The notes beneath the pieces were generated by a model. It ran no database searches and was not told the DNA's origin. It saw nothing but the letters and a program-made list of their open reading frames with translations. The translations under genes were made by a program, and so were the position numbers. DNA of 64,000 nt from assembly GCF_003665435.1 (NCBI RefSeq), contig NZ_CP023407.1:372001-436000 (forward strand), in the 5' to 3' direction. This stretch comes from Streptomyces fungicidicus. GTDB taxonomy: Bacteria; Actinomycetota; Actinomycetes; Streptomycetales; Streptomycetaceae. Positions within the stretch are counted from its first letter, which is position 1, and the number at the start of each line of letters is the position of its first letter. Below are positions 46,901-55,502 of this stretch, piece by piece.

Positions 46901-47491
46901 GGCGGCGGCGTCCTCGCGCAGGGCCCACCCGGTGAGCAGGGCGGCGCGCCGCAGGGCCTCGGGCGGGGAGCCGGGGGCGGTCGCCTCGACCAGCCGGTCC
47001 CAGAGGTCGTCCCCGGCACGGCCCGTCAGCCGGGTCCGCAGCGCCTCGGCGAGCCCGGGGCCGCCCGCTGCCCGCTCCGCGGCCCGCCGTCCGTCGCTCC
47101 ACGCGGGGTCGGCGAGCGGCAGGTCGCAGGCGGTCACCGGCACGCCGTGCCGGACGGCCCAGCGCACGGCGGCCAGTTCGGGCGAGAAGTCGGCGAACGG
47201 GTAGAACGCCGGTCCCCCGTCGCCGCCGTCGCCGGCTGCGGCGAGCGCCACCGGGGCCCGGGTCTCCTCGTGCCCCAGCCAGGGCAGCCACCGCTGCATC
47301 TCCGCAGGCAGTTCGACGAGGAGCACCTCCGGCTCCGCCTCGTCCAGCAGCGCGGGCACAGCCGCGGCCAGGGAGGGCGCGTGGTGCCGTACGCCGATGA
47401 GGCAGGGCGCGGACGGGCCGGTGAGCAGGGCGAGCGCCTCGTCGGGGGTGACGGGCGGGGCGTCGGTGGCGACCCCGTGGGAGAGGGACAC
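43958..47491 (-). CDS. DUF5682-vWA domain fusion protein
   Basis: The 1,177-residue protein starts at GTG 47491 after GGAGG, five bases past the MoxR stop (an ATG 12 codons upstream is possible). The N-terminal ~800 residues match DUF5682 (CLIGVRHHAPSLAAAVPALL, VLLVELPAEMQRWLPWLGH, VTACDLPLADPAWSD). The C-terminal ~200 are a von Willebrand A domain with a complete MIDAS: LVTDVSGSMEASTVWAALTA (DxSxS), VGGGTHIAAGLRHA (Thr) and VVVVSDFEEGYPLGG (Asp). Elsewhere, as in E. coli yehM and yehP, these parts are separate genes. It is the natural partner of the MoxR ATPase. Confidence 0.88.
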   Translation of the reverse strand: MSLSHGVATDAPPVTPDEALALLTGPSAPCLIGVRHHAPSLAAAVPALLDEAEPEVLLVELPAEMQRWLPWLGHEETRAPVALAAAGDGGDGGPAFYPFADFSPELAAVRWAVRHGVPVTACDLPLADPAWSDGRRAAERAAGGPGLAEALRTRLTGRAGDDLWDRLVEATAPGSPPEALRRAALLTGWALREDAAASGGVPELDLRRERWMRARLAEATARGERAAVVVGAFHAPALLQRDTKEEKEEGPVADDARRPEWNTSLIPYTYALLDERSGYPAGIRDPEWQDMVLRAAGDPAALEEALARAAVRVCAELRGLGHPSGPADAREISRLASDLARLRGLPAAGRGELVEAVQTVLAQGEPYGRGRAVARAMERVLVGTRTGRPAPAAPRSGLVPAVEAELARLSLPGPREGGPGPARDLRLDPLRSDLDRRRELLLRRLTVCGVPYAEAREVVGAGGAEALTSRWEVRWTPATAAMLTAAGVRGVTPAQAAEGVLRQRRRQEADEGGPTAAQALEGLERAAECGLTGLAGERLDDVADILPTAAALPELLAGLALLDRLRAGHVPGLPADPDRDARAAAAAELLTAAAVRQVDGLTGSEDPADAHALLELSHRADLLGGIRLADALDRLAADGSPLMRGAAGAVRVLLGHEDAHTFGDRVASWVDGATDPDSRAALTARLGGLLTAAGPLLEAAAPALEPLLTRITELPDRDFLDRLPALRGGFDTLSPAARDRLFAAVEERLGTTHVADTGGVDPAALAAWTSADLAARETLRSLALLPPPAGGTPEVLPDTVPQAAAADDRRLAPADRWRLLLGRRTDGLPSSAAPLATALDELYGSGRGEGSRGGLTGRGTGGGREAPYPGVREWSEELAALFGPGIREEVLAAAAASGRTDVLTELDADGVRPSVDLLRTVLRHAGGLPEARLAALRPLVRRLVEALTRQLATRLRPALHGTALPRPSKRPGGGLDLPRTLRANLATARRDPDGTVRVIPEHPVFRARGRRAADWRLILVTDVSGSMEASTVWAALTASVLAGVPTLSTHFLAFSTEVIDLTGHVDDPLSLLLEVSVGGGTHIAAGLRHARELVTVPSRTLVVVVSDFEEGYPLGGLLAEVRALVSAGCHVLGCASLDDTGRPRYSTGVAGQLVAAGMPVAALSPLELARWVGEKIA

Positions 47492-47496
47492 GGCCG

Positions 47497-48705
47497 TCAG
47501 CCCTCCAGGACCGTGCGCAGGTCCCACAGGGTGCGCCAGGTGGCGGAGCCCTGCTCGGCGCGGCGCCGGACGGGGCCGTCCCAGTAGCCGCGCAGCCGGG
47601 CGGCGTCGGCGGGGTCGTCCTTGCGGACCACGCCGAGCAGGTGGCCGGGCAGCAGTCCGAGCACGTCCCGGTCACCCGGGAAGTAGGCGGCCGCTAGGGC
47701 GAGCGCGCCGGCGACGGACACGGCTTCGGCGGTGCTCATCACCGTCGAGGGCCGCTCCACCTCCCAGCCCTCGGCCGACCGGCCCTCGCGCAGGTCCCGG
47801 AACGCGGTCACCAGGGCCTCCAAGACGGCGTCGTCGACCTGGAAGGGCGCGCCGGAGCGCTCCACGGCGGCCCGCGCCTGGCCGCGCACCAGCGCGGTCT
47901 CCGCGTCGAGGTCGCCGATGGGGCCGACCGTCTCGAAGTTGAAGCGGCGCTTGAGGGCCGCGGACATCTCGGAGACGCCCTTGTCCCGCAGGTTGGCGGT
48001 GGCGATGAGGTTGAATCCGGGTGCCGCGTGCGCCAGGGCGTCGTCGGTTCCGGCGAGTTCGGGCACGGCGATCCGCCGCTCGGAGAGCAACGACACCAGG
48101 GCGTCCTGCACTTCGGGCAGGCAGCGGGTGACCTCCTCGACGCGGGCCGTCGCGCCCCGGGACATGGCGGTCAGCACCGGGGACGGCACGAGCGCCTGCC
48201 GGGTGGGGCCCTGGGCCAGAAGCAGCGCGTAGTTCCAGCCGTACTTGAGCTGGTCCTCGGTGGTTCCGGCCGTGCCCTGCACGACCAGTCCGCTGGTGCC
48301 GCACACGGCGGCGGAGAGCAGCTCGGACAGCATCGACTTGGCGGTGCCGGGCTCGCCGACGAGCAGCAGGCCGCGCTCCCCGGCGAGGGTCACCACGCAT
48401 CGCTCGACGAGTGCCCGGTCGCCGACGAACTTGCCCTCGACGACCAGGCGGTTCGGCACTCCGGCGGGGGCCTCGGCGGTGTCGGGCAGCTTCAGGGCCC
48501 GGCCGTCGCTGCCCATGACGAAGGTGACGACCGCGCGCGGGGTGAGCCGCCAGGCGGGCGGGCGGGGTCCGTCGTCGTGGGCGGCGAGGAAGGCCAGTTC
48601 GGTCGCGTACCGGTCCTCGGGCGGGACGATCTGGCGGGCCGGGGCGGGCGGGAGGGTGGTGGTCATGGGTGCGGATTCTTCCGGGTGCGGGTGGACGGTG
48701 GTCAT
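47497..48705 (-). CDS. MoxR-family AAA+ ATPase, YehL-like
   Basis: The 402-residue ATPase has Walker A GEPGTAKSML (~residues 117-126), a modified Walker B ATARVEEVTRCLPEVQDALV in which Glu replaces the usual Asp of the DE pair, sensor 1 FNLIATANLRDKGVSEMSAA, and the arginine-finger segment LKRRFNFETVGP. MoxR ATPases remodel or load cofactors onto vWA-containing partners. The start is ATG 48705, whose ATGA overlaps the previous stop; a second ATG at 48666 is possible. The gene lies between the 1,680-residue protein gene and the vWA gene. Confidence 0.9.
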   Translation of the reverse strand: MTTVHPHPEESAPMTTTLPPAPARQIVPPEDRYATELAFLAAHDDGPRPPAWRLTPRAVVTFVMGSDGRALKLPDTAEAPAGVPNRLVVEGKFVGDRALVERCVVTLAGERGLLLVGEPGTAKSMLSELLSAAVCGTSGLVVQGTAGTTEDQLKYGWNYALLLAQGPTRQALVPSPVLTAMSRGATARVEEVTRCLPEVQDALVSLLSERRIAVPELAGTDDALAHAAPGFNLIATANLRDKGVSEMSAALKRRFNFETVGPIGDLDAETALVRGQARAAVERSGAPFQVDDAVLEALVTAFRDLREGRSAEGWEVERPSTVMSTAEAVSVAGALALAAAYFPGDRDVLGLLPGHLLGVVRKDDPADAARLRGYWDGPVRRRAEQGSATWRTLWDLRTVLEG

Positions 48706-51700
48706 CGGCGGCGGCCCTTGCGGGTGGCGCGGGTGGTGAGTTCCTCGTAGGCCGGGGCGTCGCCGGCGCGGACACGCTCCCAGGCGCGTGTGAACAGTTC
48801 GGGCACCGGCATCAGCGGCACCGCGCGGGAGTGGCCGCCGACCGGGTAGAGCGCCTGCTTCCAGACCTCCACCGGAAGCCCGGGCGACTTGAGGTCGAGC
48901 CAGCCGCAGGGCAGGAACAGGGTGCGGCCGGCGCGGGCCCGCTTCGCCTCGACGACCAGGCCGGTCGCCGCCAGTTCGGCGCGGGCCTTCTTCATGCGGG
49001 CGGGCTTCCAGCCCGTCCAGCGGGCGCAGTTGCGGTCCGTGGGGTCGGGCAGGGCCAGGAGCTGCAGGTAGAGCGCCGCCGCGTCCTCGCCCAGGCCGTG
49101 GGCCCCGGCGACCTCGGTGACCAGGCCGGGTACGCACAGGGAAGGGTCCTGGGCGTATCCGGCGGGCCCTTCGGCGTCCGTCCCGGCGGCGAGGGCGCGG
49201 GCGAGTTCGTCGCCGAGGATCGTCCGCAGCGCCCGCATGCCGTCGCCCCGCGCGGTTCCGACGATTCCCTCAACCAGGCCGAACACGGGGTCGTCCGCCG
49301 TGGTGAGGGCGCCGGTGCGGACCAGGACGGCCTCCTGGTCGCCGTACCAGGGGCGCAGTGCCAGTGCCTCGCCGACGGGTGTCAGGCCGTGCGCGCCCGC
49401 GCCGCCGGTGGCGGGCATTCCGTACGCCTTGCGCAGTTCGACGGCGGTGGACGAGCCCTTCTCCGTCCACCCCAGGTCGAGGTCGAGCAGCAGCTCCGGG
49501 TCCGCTACGCGGCGGCGCAGCGCGGCCAGCCCGGCCGGCAGGACGGCGCGCAGGGGGTGGCCGTACGGCAGGGAGTAGGCGAGTCCGGCCAGCGCGGTCA
49601 CGGCGCGGGTCAGGTGGTGGCGTCCGGGCAGTGCCCGGGGGTCGTCCGGTACCAGGCGGCCGTCCTTGTCGGGGCGCAGCGCCGTGGTGCGGCTGATCCA
49701 GGGGGTGCGCCGCGGGTTGAGCACCTCCTCGACGGAGCCGGTGGCCAGACCGGCCAGGGAGAGTTCCCCGGCGAGGTCCTCGGGCAGGCGGACGACGCCG
49801 TCGAGGCGCTCCGCCCACACCCGGCCGGCCGTCTCCGTGTCGGGTCCGGCGGTCCACAGGTCTCCGGGCCGGGCGGGCAGCAGCGCGCCGATGAGCGCCG
49901 CGCGGTCGTCGGGCCCGAGCGACGCCAGCAGCGCGTCGGCGAGCTGCTTCTGGCGCGGTTTCAGGCCGGTGGCGGCGATCACCTCGTCGGTCAGCTGGGA
50001 GGGCCTGCCGGCGAGCAGCAGGGCGGCCTGCGCGGGTCCCAGCCCGCCCCGGGTGGCGGCGGCCAGGATCCCGGGCGCCTCCGGCTGCCAGGGGGCGGCG
50101 CCCTTGTCCCGGATCAGCGTGGTCACCTCGGCGAGTTCCGCGGCGGGGAACACCGGCGGGTGCGCGGTCTCCCGCTCCAGCGTGAAGTGCGCGACGGCGC
50201 CGAACGCGGCTGCCGGGTCGTGGTCCAGGGCCAGCCAGTTGACGCGCCCGCGGTGGAGGTCGACGTTCTGGCAGCCGAGGACGACGACGGTGCGGCCGTC
50301 CCGGCGCAGCACCTGGCCGGAGCGCTCCTGCTTGTGGTGCGGCTCGCTCAGCACGATCTCGCGCAGCGCGCCCCCGGGCACGGCCAGCGGGCCTTCCGTG
50401 ACCGCGTCGAACAGCAGCAGCAGCGCTTGTCGGTGTGTTTCCGTCAGGGTGGCCGCGGCGGCGCGGTACGCGAGGGGCCGCAGCACGTCCAGCACGGACG
50501 TCCACACGGCGCCGTCGCCGGGGACGGTGAAGTCCTCGCTGTGCCAGCCGCCGGCGGACCCGGTGAGCCGGGCGGAGGAGTGCAGGGGCTTGCCGTCCGC
50601 GGGTTTGCCGGACAGGACGTGGTTCACGGCGCGGATCTGGCGCAGCGTGCCCCACCGCAGCCCGCCGCCCCACCAGCCGTGCAGCTCGGCCAGACCGGCG
50701 GTCGCCTCGCGCAGTGTCTGGTCGTCGCCGTCCTGGGGGCGGTGGTCGGCGAACATGCCCTCGAGGCGCTTGCGTTCGGTCCGGGGCCGCTCGACCGGGG
50801 GCGTCACGAACGTGGCGACGGATTCCGCGAGGCGCAGCACCGCGTGGACGAGGGCGGTGACGCCCCGGAGCAGGCGGGGCTCGGTGAGGTCGGGCAGGCA
50901 GTGGGCGACGGCCTCCCGCAGGACCTCGTCGGCGGTCGGGACGGCCGGCTTGGCGTTCTTCCCCGGGGTGCTCCCGGTTCCGTCCGCCGTGTCCGCCCGG
51001 CCGGCCGCAGCCATCTCGGCCTGCCGCCGGGCCAGTGCCCGGGCGCCCGCGCGCAGCAGTTCCTCCGCCTGTCCGTCGCTCAGCGCCCGCAGGATCGCCG
51101 ACGCGCTCTCGTCGCGGGGCCGCAGCGCGTGCCAGAAGTCCACCGGCGGCACGAGTCGGGTGCCGGCGGCGAACTCGCCCCCGCGCTCCAGGGGCGTCAG
51201 CCGGCCCAGCTCCCGCACTCCGCCGGCGTCGTCGCCGGTGTACAGGGTGATCTGGCGGTAGTGGCTGACGACGAGGGGCTCGACGCCGCCCGGCAGCCGC
51301 AGGGTGCCGATCGGAACGCCCGGTATCCGCCCGCCCGTCGGCAGGGTGGTGCTCCGGCCGTCCGGAGTGCCGACGGTGGTGCGGGCCTCGTCGCCCTCGC
51401 CCTCGGTGCGCACCCAGCGGCCGAGGACCGTGCCGTCCGTGCCGAACGGGCTCTCCTCCAGGCCCGGTTGCAGGGGCAGCACGGCGCAGTGCTGCTGGAC
51501 CAGGGTGGCGCCGTCACGGATACCGGACTGCAGGAACGCGGGCAGCGAGGCCCGGCCGTGGGTGCCGGTGGCCGGGTCGTACTCGAGCCACACCTGCCGG
51601 GTTCCCTGCCGTCCCTGGCGCCAGTACGAGGTGCCGTCCCCGAGGATGCGGCGGGCGGGCGGCAGGACGGTGTCGCCGGCGTGCAGGGCGCGCCCGCCGG

Positions 51701-53744
51701 TGGCACGCCCGCCGTCCGGCAGCGGGACCGAGGTCTCGCCGGCGTCGCCGCTGCCGTACCAGTGCGGGAGCTTCTCGCCGCCGAGCGGGAACACCTCCGC
51801 GGGGCGGGCCGACCAATAGCCGTACTGCTTGCCGTCCTGCCGCCACATCACCAGCAGTTCGCCGTCCGTGAAACGGAACGACGGGCGCTGCCAGCGGTCC
51901 AGTCCGGTCGGCAGCCGCAGGTCGTGGTCGAGGAGGATCTCCCGGGGTCCCACGACGACCGCCTTGTGCCTGCGGGAGAGGATCAGCGCCGGCCAGGCCT
52001 CGTGGACGGCGAGGGTGTCGTCGCTGTCGCGACGGGTCTCGGCGTCGAGCCGCCGCAGGGCCTCGTCGAGGGCGGGCCAGCCCAGTTCGTCCGGGATGCC
52101 GGCGCGCAGGGTGCGGCCGAGGAGCGGTGCGATGTCGAGCGCGGCGGCGCGGGCGACGGCCCCCGGACTGACCCCGGCGGCGACCGCGCGGAACGGGCGC
52201 AGCCGTTCCAGGGCGGCGCGCGCGGCGGCCAGGCCGGTCGCGGCGTCCAGTTCGGCGGCGGCGTCGTCCAGCCACTCGCGGAGCACGTCGGCGAGCACGG
52301 GGTGCGCGGTGAGGCGCTCCAGGATCTCCTGGCCGCCGCCCCGGCGCTGTACGTTGCCGACGGCGGCGTACAGCAGGCGCCGGGCGCGCGGGTCCGCCGC
52401 GACGGCTGTCAGGTCGCGTTGTCCGGGCCGGGTCTCCCGCAGCCACTGGCCCAGGGCGAGGTGGACCTCCTCGCCGGCCGCGGGCGGGGTCAGCGGAACG
52501 TCCTGCGCCACGCACAGGTCCAGCAGGTCGAGGTCGGTGCCGGCGTGCCAGCGGCCGGTGAAGAGGTCCACGGCGCGGTCCTGGGCGCGCAGGCGCGTCG
52601 CCATGCGTTCCACCAGCGCGAGGGTGGCGGGCGAGCGGTCGCTGACGGTGCCGCCGTGCTTGCGGTGCAGTGCCCAGCGGCTGAGCCAGTCGGCGGCGCC
52701 GACCGCGTCGGCCGCCTCGTCCTCACCCGTCAGGAGCCGGTCGGCGCCGGTCTCGGCGAGCAGCGCCAGCCAGAACTCGTCGTCGGCGGTGGAGCGGCCG
52801 AGACCGGCCGGCATGATCTCCAGCAGCCGGACCCGTACGGCGGGCCGCTGTCCGGCGAGGGCGACGAGCGTCGTCCGGTAGGTGTTCCAGAAGGAGGCGG
52901 GGGCCCGGACCGCGGCGGGCGACGCGAGCAGGTCCGCGACCAGCGCGCACTCCTCGGTGTCCCGGTCCAGGCCCGCGGCCTTGATCAGCGCGCGGGCGTC
53001 CTGGGGCAGCGACGCGTACGGCGGCATGCCGGCCGCGCAGCGCTCCACGGTCAGCTGCCGGAACTGCGCCCATGCCTCGGCCGGGGTGAGCCGTGCCCCG
53101 AGGGCCTTCACATGCTCCTTAAGTGCCTTGACGGTCAGTGCCCCGGCGAACGCGAACTCCAGGAACACCGCCCGCTGCCGCTCCTCGTCCACGGTCAGCG
53201 CGTGCACCCGCTCGGCGTCCCGGGCCTTGCCGAAGAACGCCGCCGCGTAGGTGGTGTTCTCGTGCTGGAGGAAGACGCGGGCGGCCTGTTCGTAGAAGGT
53301 GGGAAGGAAGTGCGGGACGGCCCGGCCGAGCCGCGTGCCGAGCGCCTCGAAGCCCTCCTTCGCCGTGCCGGGGCGGGACTTGGCCTGCCGGGCGAGCCGC
53401 TCGACGTCCTTGACCAGCGCCAGCGCGTGGTGCCCGTTGGCGGGGTCGTTGACCAGCGCCCAGGCGGGAAAGCCGAGAGTCTCCCGGCGGACCTGTCCGA
53501 CCTCGGGGGTCCGCGCGTCGCGGACCAGTCCGAGGAAGTCCAGGGCGAGGTCCTCGGCCTCGCCGAGCGTGCCCGGCACCAGCCGCACCACGCTGCGCTC
53601 GTCCAGTGCGGGATGCGTGTAGGTGCGGACGGTGAGGACGTCGGCGTCCTCCCGGTCCGTGGTGCCCGGGGGCAGTACGGCGCCGGCGTCGAGCAGTGCG
53701 GCGGCGGTGGTCTCGTCCCGGGTGGTGCCGTCGTACGTCGTCAT
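48702..53744 (-). CDS. 1,680-residue uncharacterised protein of the MoxR-vWA operon
   Basis: This very large soluble protein has no signal peptide, no membrane helices and no domain I can name. It is mixed helical and strand; the middle has beta-rich, Trp/Gly-rich blocks (WRQDGKQYGYWSARPAEVFP; SSYWRQ-type repeats; VSHYRQITLYTGDD), perhaps a propeller-like substrate-binding region. The C-terminus contains WTGWKPARMKKARAELAATG, a winged-helix-like segment followed by FLPCGWLDLKSPGLPVEVWK. ATG 53744 overlaps the DUF4132 gene stop (ATGA), and its own stop overlaps the MoxR start. Conserved context, not sequence, points to a substrate adaptor role. Confidence 0.8.
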   Translation of the reverse strand: MTTYDGTTRDETTAAALLDAGAVLPPGTTDREDADVLTVRTYTHPALDERSVVRLVPGTLGEAEDLALDFLGLVRDARTPEVGQVRRETLGFPAWALVNDPANGHHALALVKDVERLARQAKSRPGTAKEGFEALGTRLGRAVPHFLPTFYEQAARVFLQHENTTYAAAFFGKARDAERVHALTVDEERQRAVFLEFAFAGALTVKALKEHVKALGARLTPAEAWAQFRQLTVERCAAGMPPYASLPQDARALIKAAGLDRDTEECALVADLLASPAAVRAPASFWNTYRTTLVALAGQRPAVRVRLLEIMPAGLGRSTADDEFWLALLAETGADRLLTGEDEAADAVGAADWLSRWALHRKHGGTVSDRSPATLALVERMATRLRAQDRAVDLFTGRWHAGTDLDLLDLCVAQDVPLTPPAAGEEVHLALGQWLRETRPGQRDLTAVAADPRARRLLYAAVGNVQRRGGGQEILERLTAHPVLADVLREWLDDAAAELDAATGLAAARAALERLRPFRAVAAGVSPGAVARAAALDIAPLLGRTLRAGIPDELGWPALDEALRRLDAETRRDSDDTLAVHEAWPALILSRRHKAVVVGPREILLDHDLRLPTGLDRWQRPSFRFTDGELLVMWRQDGKQYGYWSARPAEVFPLGGEKLPHWYGSGDAGETSVPLPDGGRATGGRALHAGDTVLPPARRILGDGTSYWRQGRQGTRQVWLEYDPATGTHGRASLPAFLQSGIRDGATLVQQHCAVLPLQPGLEESPFGTDGTVLGRWVRTEGEGDEARTTVGTPDGRSTTLPTGGRIPGVPIGTLRLPGGVEPLVVSHYRQITLYTGDDAGGVRELGRLTPLERGGEFAAGTRLVPPVDFWHALRPRDESASAILRALSDGQAEELLRAGARALARRQAEMAAAGRADTADGTGSTPGKNAKPAVPTADEVLREAVAHCLPDLTEPRLLRGVTALVHAVLRLAESVATFVTPPVERPRTERKRLEGMFADHRPQDGDDQTLREATAGLAELHGWWGGGLRWGTLRQIRAVNHVLSGKPADGKPLHSSARLTGSAGGWHSEDFTVPGDGAVWTSVLDVLRPLAYRAAAATLTETHRQALLLLFDAVTEGPLAVPGGALREIVLSEPHHKQERSGQVLRRDGRTVVVLGCQNVDLHRGRVNWLALDHDPAAAFGAVAHFTLERETAHPPVFPAAELAEVTTLIRDKGAAPWQPEAPGILAAATRGGLGPAQAALLLAGRPSQLTDEVIAATGLKPRQKQLADALLASLGPDDRAALIGALLPARPGDLWTAGPDTETAGRVWAERLDGVVRLPEDLAGELSLAGLATGSVEEVLNPRRTPWISRTTALRPDKDGRLVPDDPRALPGRHHLTRAVTALAGLAYSLPYGHPLRAVLPAGLAALRRRVADPELLLDLDLGWTEKGSSTAVELRKAYGMPATGGAGAHGLTPVGEALALRPWYGDQEAVLVRTGALTTADDPVFGLVEGIVGTARGDGMRALRTILGDELARALAAGTDAEGPAGYAQDPSLCVPGLVTEVAGAHGLGEDAAALYLQLLALPDPTDRNCARWTGWKPARMKKARAELAATGLVVEAKRARAGRTLFLPCGWLDLKSPGLPVEVWKQALYPVGGHSRAVPLMPVPELFTRAWERVRAGDAPAYEELTTRATRKGRRR

Positions 53745-54595
53745 GCCGCACGCTCCTCGTCCTCGATGTCGCGTCCGGCGTACAGCGCGGCCGCCATGCG
53801 CATGCCCTCCGACCAGGCCACGGGCCCGACCTGACCGAGCTTGAGCACCCGGCCGGCCGTGTCGGTGAAGACCAGGGGGCCGGTCTCCGTCTCCTCGTAT
53901 CCGTCGTAGTCGCCGACCCACACCCGGGCCTCGACGGCGCGGCCCTCCTCCACCACGGAGCACACGGCGTGGCCGCCGCGCACGCGGTAGCCCAGCTGGG
54001 TGGCGCGGCCGTGCAGGAAGCGCAGTTCCTTGAAGGCGCCGCCCGCGTAGTCCTCGACGGAGGCGGCCTCGGCGTCGAGTGCCGCGGGCCGGTGCCACAC
54101 CTCGCGGAAGAGCTGCTGCGCGCGCTGCTCGACGCCGAGTTCGACGGCGAACTCCCGGAGGTCCTCCAGGTCTTCGAGGAGGACCGGGTGCGGCAGGCGC
54201 ACCAGGTCCGGGGTGAGCCGGACGGTGTCGCCGTCGAGGTCGACCACGCCGAGGCCGCGCTCGGGGTCGGCGTCGCGCAGGAATCCGGCCACCGCGCCGT
54301 CCGTCCCCGTGACCACCACGTCGCGGAGGGCGGCCCGCCAGGCGGGGTCGGGCCAGACCCCCGCCAGGACCGCGAAGGGGACCGGCAGCGAGCGCACCAT
54401 CCACCGCTCCACGTCGGCCAGGCACTGCCGTTCGTGGCGCTCCAGCCACTCGGCGAGCTGCCGCAGCCCCATCACCGCCGGATCGTCGGCGATCTTGGGC
54501 GGTACGGACTTCAGCCGCCGTCCGGCCGCGTTGCGGCACACCACCTTGCCGTCGTCGAGGGCGACCTCGTAGCCGCCTGCCGACACCCACCCCAT
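53741..54595 (-). CDS. DUF4132 domain-containing protein, first gene of the MoxR-vWA operon
   Basis: The 284-residue protein has the DUF4132 pattern: WLERHERQCLADVERWMVRS, LPVPFAVLAGVWPDPAWRAA, GFLRDADPERGLGVVDLDGD, LPHPVLLEDLEDLREFAVEL and QQLFREVWHRP. DUF4132 also forms the C-terminus of the much longer E. coli YehI (MolR), encoded next to yehL. Here it is separate and short. ATG 54595 is chosen since GGGAGG precedes it; a GTG five codons upstream is possible. The operon promoter should lie in the 220 bp up to 54817, shared with a divergent gene. Confidence 0.8.
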   Translation of the reverse strand: MGWVSAGGYEVALDDGKVVCRNAAGRRLKSVPPKIADDPAVMGLRQLAEWLERHERQCLADVERWMVRSLPVPFAVLAGVWPDPAWRAALRDVVVTGTDGAVAGFLRDADPERGLGVVDLDGDTVRLTPDLVRLPHPVLLEDLEDLREFAVELGVEQRAQQLFREVWHRPAALDAEAASVEDYAGGAFKELRFLHGRATQLGYRVRGGHAVCSVVEEGRAVEARVWVGDYDGYEETETGPLVFTDTAGRVLKLGQVGPVAWSEGMRMAAALYAGRDIEDEERAA

Positions 54596-54816
54596 GCGTG
54601 CCTCCCGCACCCGCAGTGATCAAGTACCGGGAACTGTAGAGCGTGCCGCTGACAACGGGTCCGGGGTGACGCCGAGGCGCCGTGCCCACCCGCGGGGGTG
54701 GTCCGTTAAGGGGTGGCTCCAGCTGGGGAACGTTTATCGTTCGTGACTGGGCAACGTTCTGCATCAACGGAGGATGGCAGGCTCTTACCTATGTTCCGCA
54801 CCGGGTCAGGCCTACC

Positions 54817-55398
54817 GTGGACGAGGTGAACGAACCCACCGCTTTTGGTTGGCTGGTGCTCCTCGGGCTTGTGCTGCTGGTTGCCAAGCTGGTCGACGAT
54901 TCCACTGCCAAGCCGACCGAGACGGGGCCGCCAGTCGTAACGGGGCCGCCCTGGGAAAACCGAGTCGAGTCGGCACGCCACTTCATGAAGTTGCACCTCA
55001 CCTCCGGAACGGGCGACGAGCACTACCAAGAGGCCCAGAGGCGCCTGGCCACCGGCATGGAAGCCATCGCGGACGAGTCGATCAAACGAGCGTCGCACTA
55101 TGGGCACCATCAGGCGCTGCTGCATCTTGCGGTGATCCACGCCATGGAGAAGGAGTCTGACCGAGCCAGATGGGCATTCGACACGGCTGTCCTTGTAGTG
55201 AACCCTGCGGGTACCGAACCCGATGACTTCAGGCCCACGATGGCCGGGATAGCCCTGGTCTGGCTGGAGGCCCGCCCGTGGCGTGCCGAGCAGTGGGAGA
55301 AGGCCGTATGTAGGGAACACCCTGGGCTGTCCGGCTCGCAGATACGCGCCAAAGCCATCGAAGCGATCCTCGAAACGATTCCGCCTTTGAAACCGTGA
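54817..55398 (+). CDS. Membrane-anchored helical protein of unknown function
   Basis: The 193-residue protein has one N-terminal membrane helix (AFGWLVLLGLVLLVAKLVDD, ~residues 8-27) followed by a ~150-residue soluble helical domain (ENRVESARHFMKLHLTSGTG; YGHHQALLHLAVIHAMEKES; IRAKAIEAILETIPPLKP). No family recognised. Start GTG 54817 is the first acceptable one after the divergent promoter; GTG 54826 is an alternative. Base composition is lower in GC than neighbours, suggesting acquired DNA. It is divergent from the MoxR-vWA operon. Confidence 0.6.
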   Translation: MDEVNEPTAFGWLVLLGLVLLVAKLVDDSTAKPTETGPPVVTGPPWENRVESARHFMKLHLTSGTGDEHYQEAQRRLATGMEAIADESIKRASHYGHHQALLHLAVIHAMEKESDRARWAFDTAVLVVNPAGTEPDDFRPTMAGIALVWLEARPWRAEQWEKAVCREHPGLSGSQIRAKAIEAILETIPPLKP

Positions 55399-55502
55399 CT
55401 CGCCGGCATCTTCCTCTGATCCTCCCGGCAGTCCCAGGTACTCACCCGGGACGGGCAGCAGAGCCCGTCCCCGCGGTCGGGGTACCACGGGTGGGGCGGC
55501 TG

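Noticed and set aside
42186..47675. Single 1,829-residue open frame covering SWIM and vWA genes
   Set aside because: Only the last 591 residues are sensible. The upstream part is the wrong frame of the DUF5682-vWA gene, and a good ATGA start exists at 43961.
48669..53834. A 1,721-residue open frame on the plus strand opposite the giant operon gene
   Set aside because: It is the antisense frame of a clearly better minus-strand gene. Its translation is rich in Gly, Val, Arg and Gln with no domain, as expected for the mirror of GC-rich codons.
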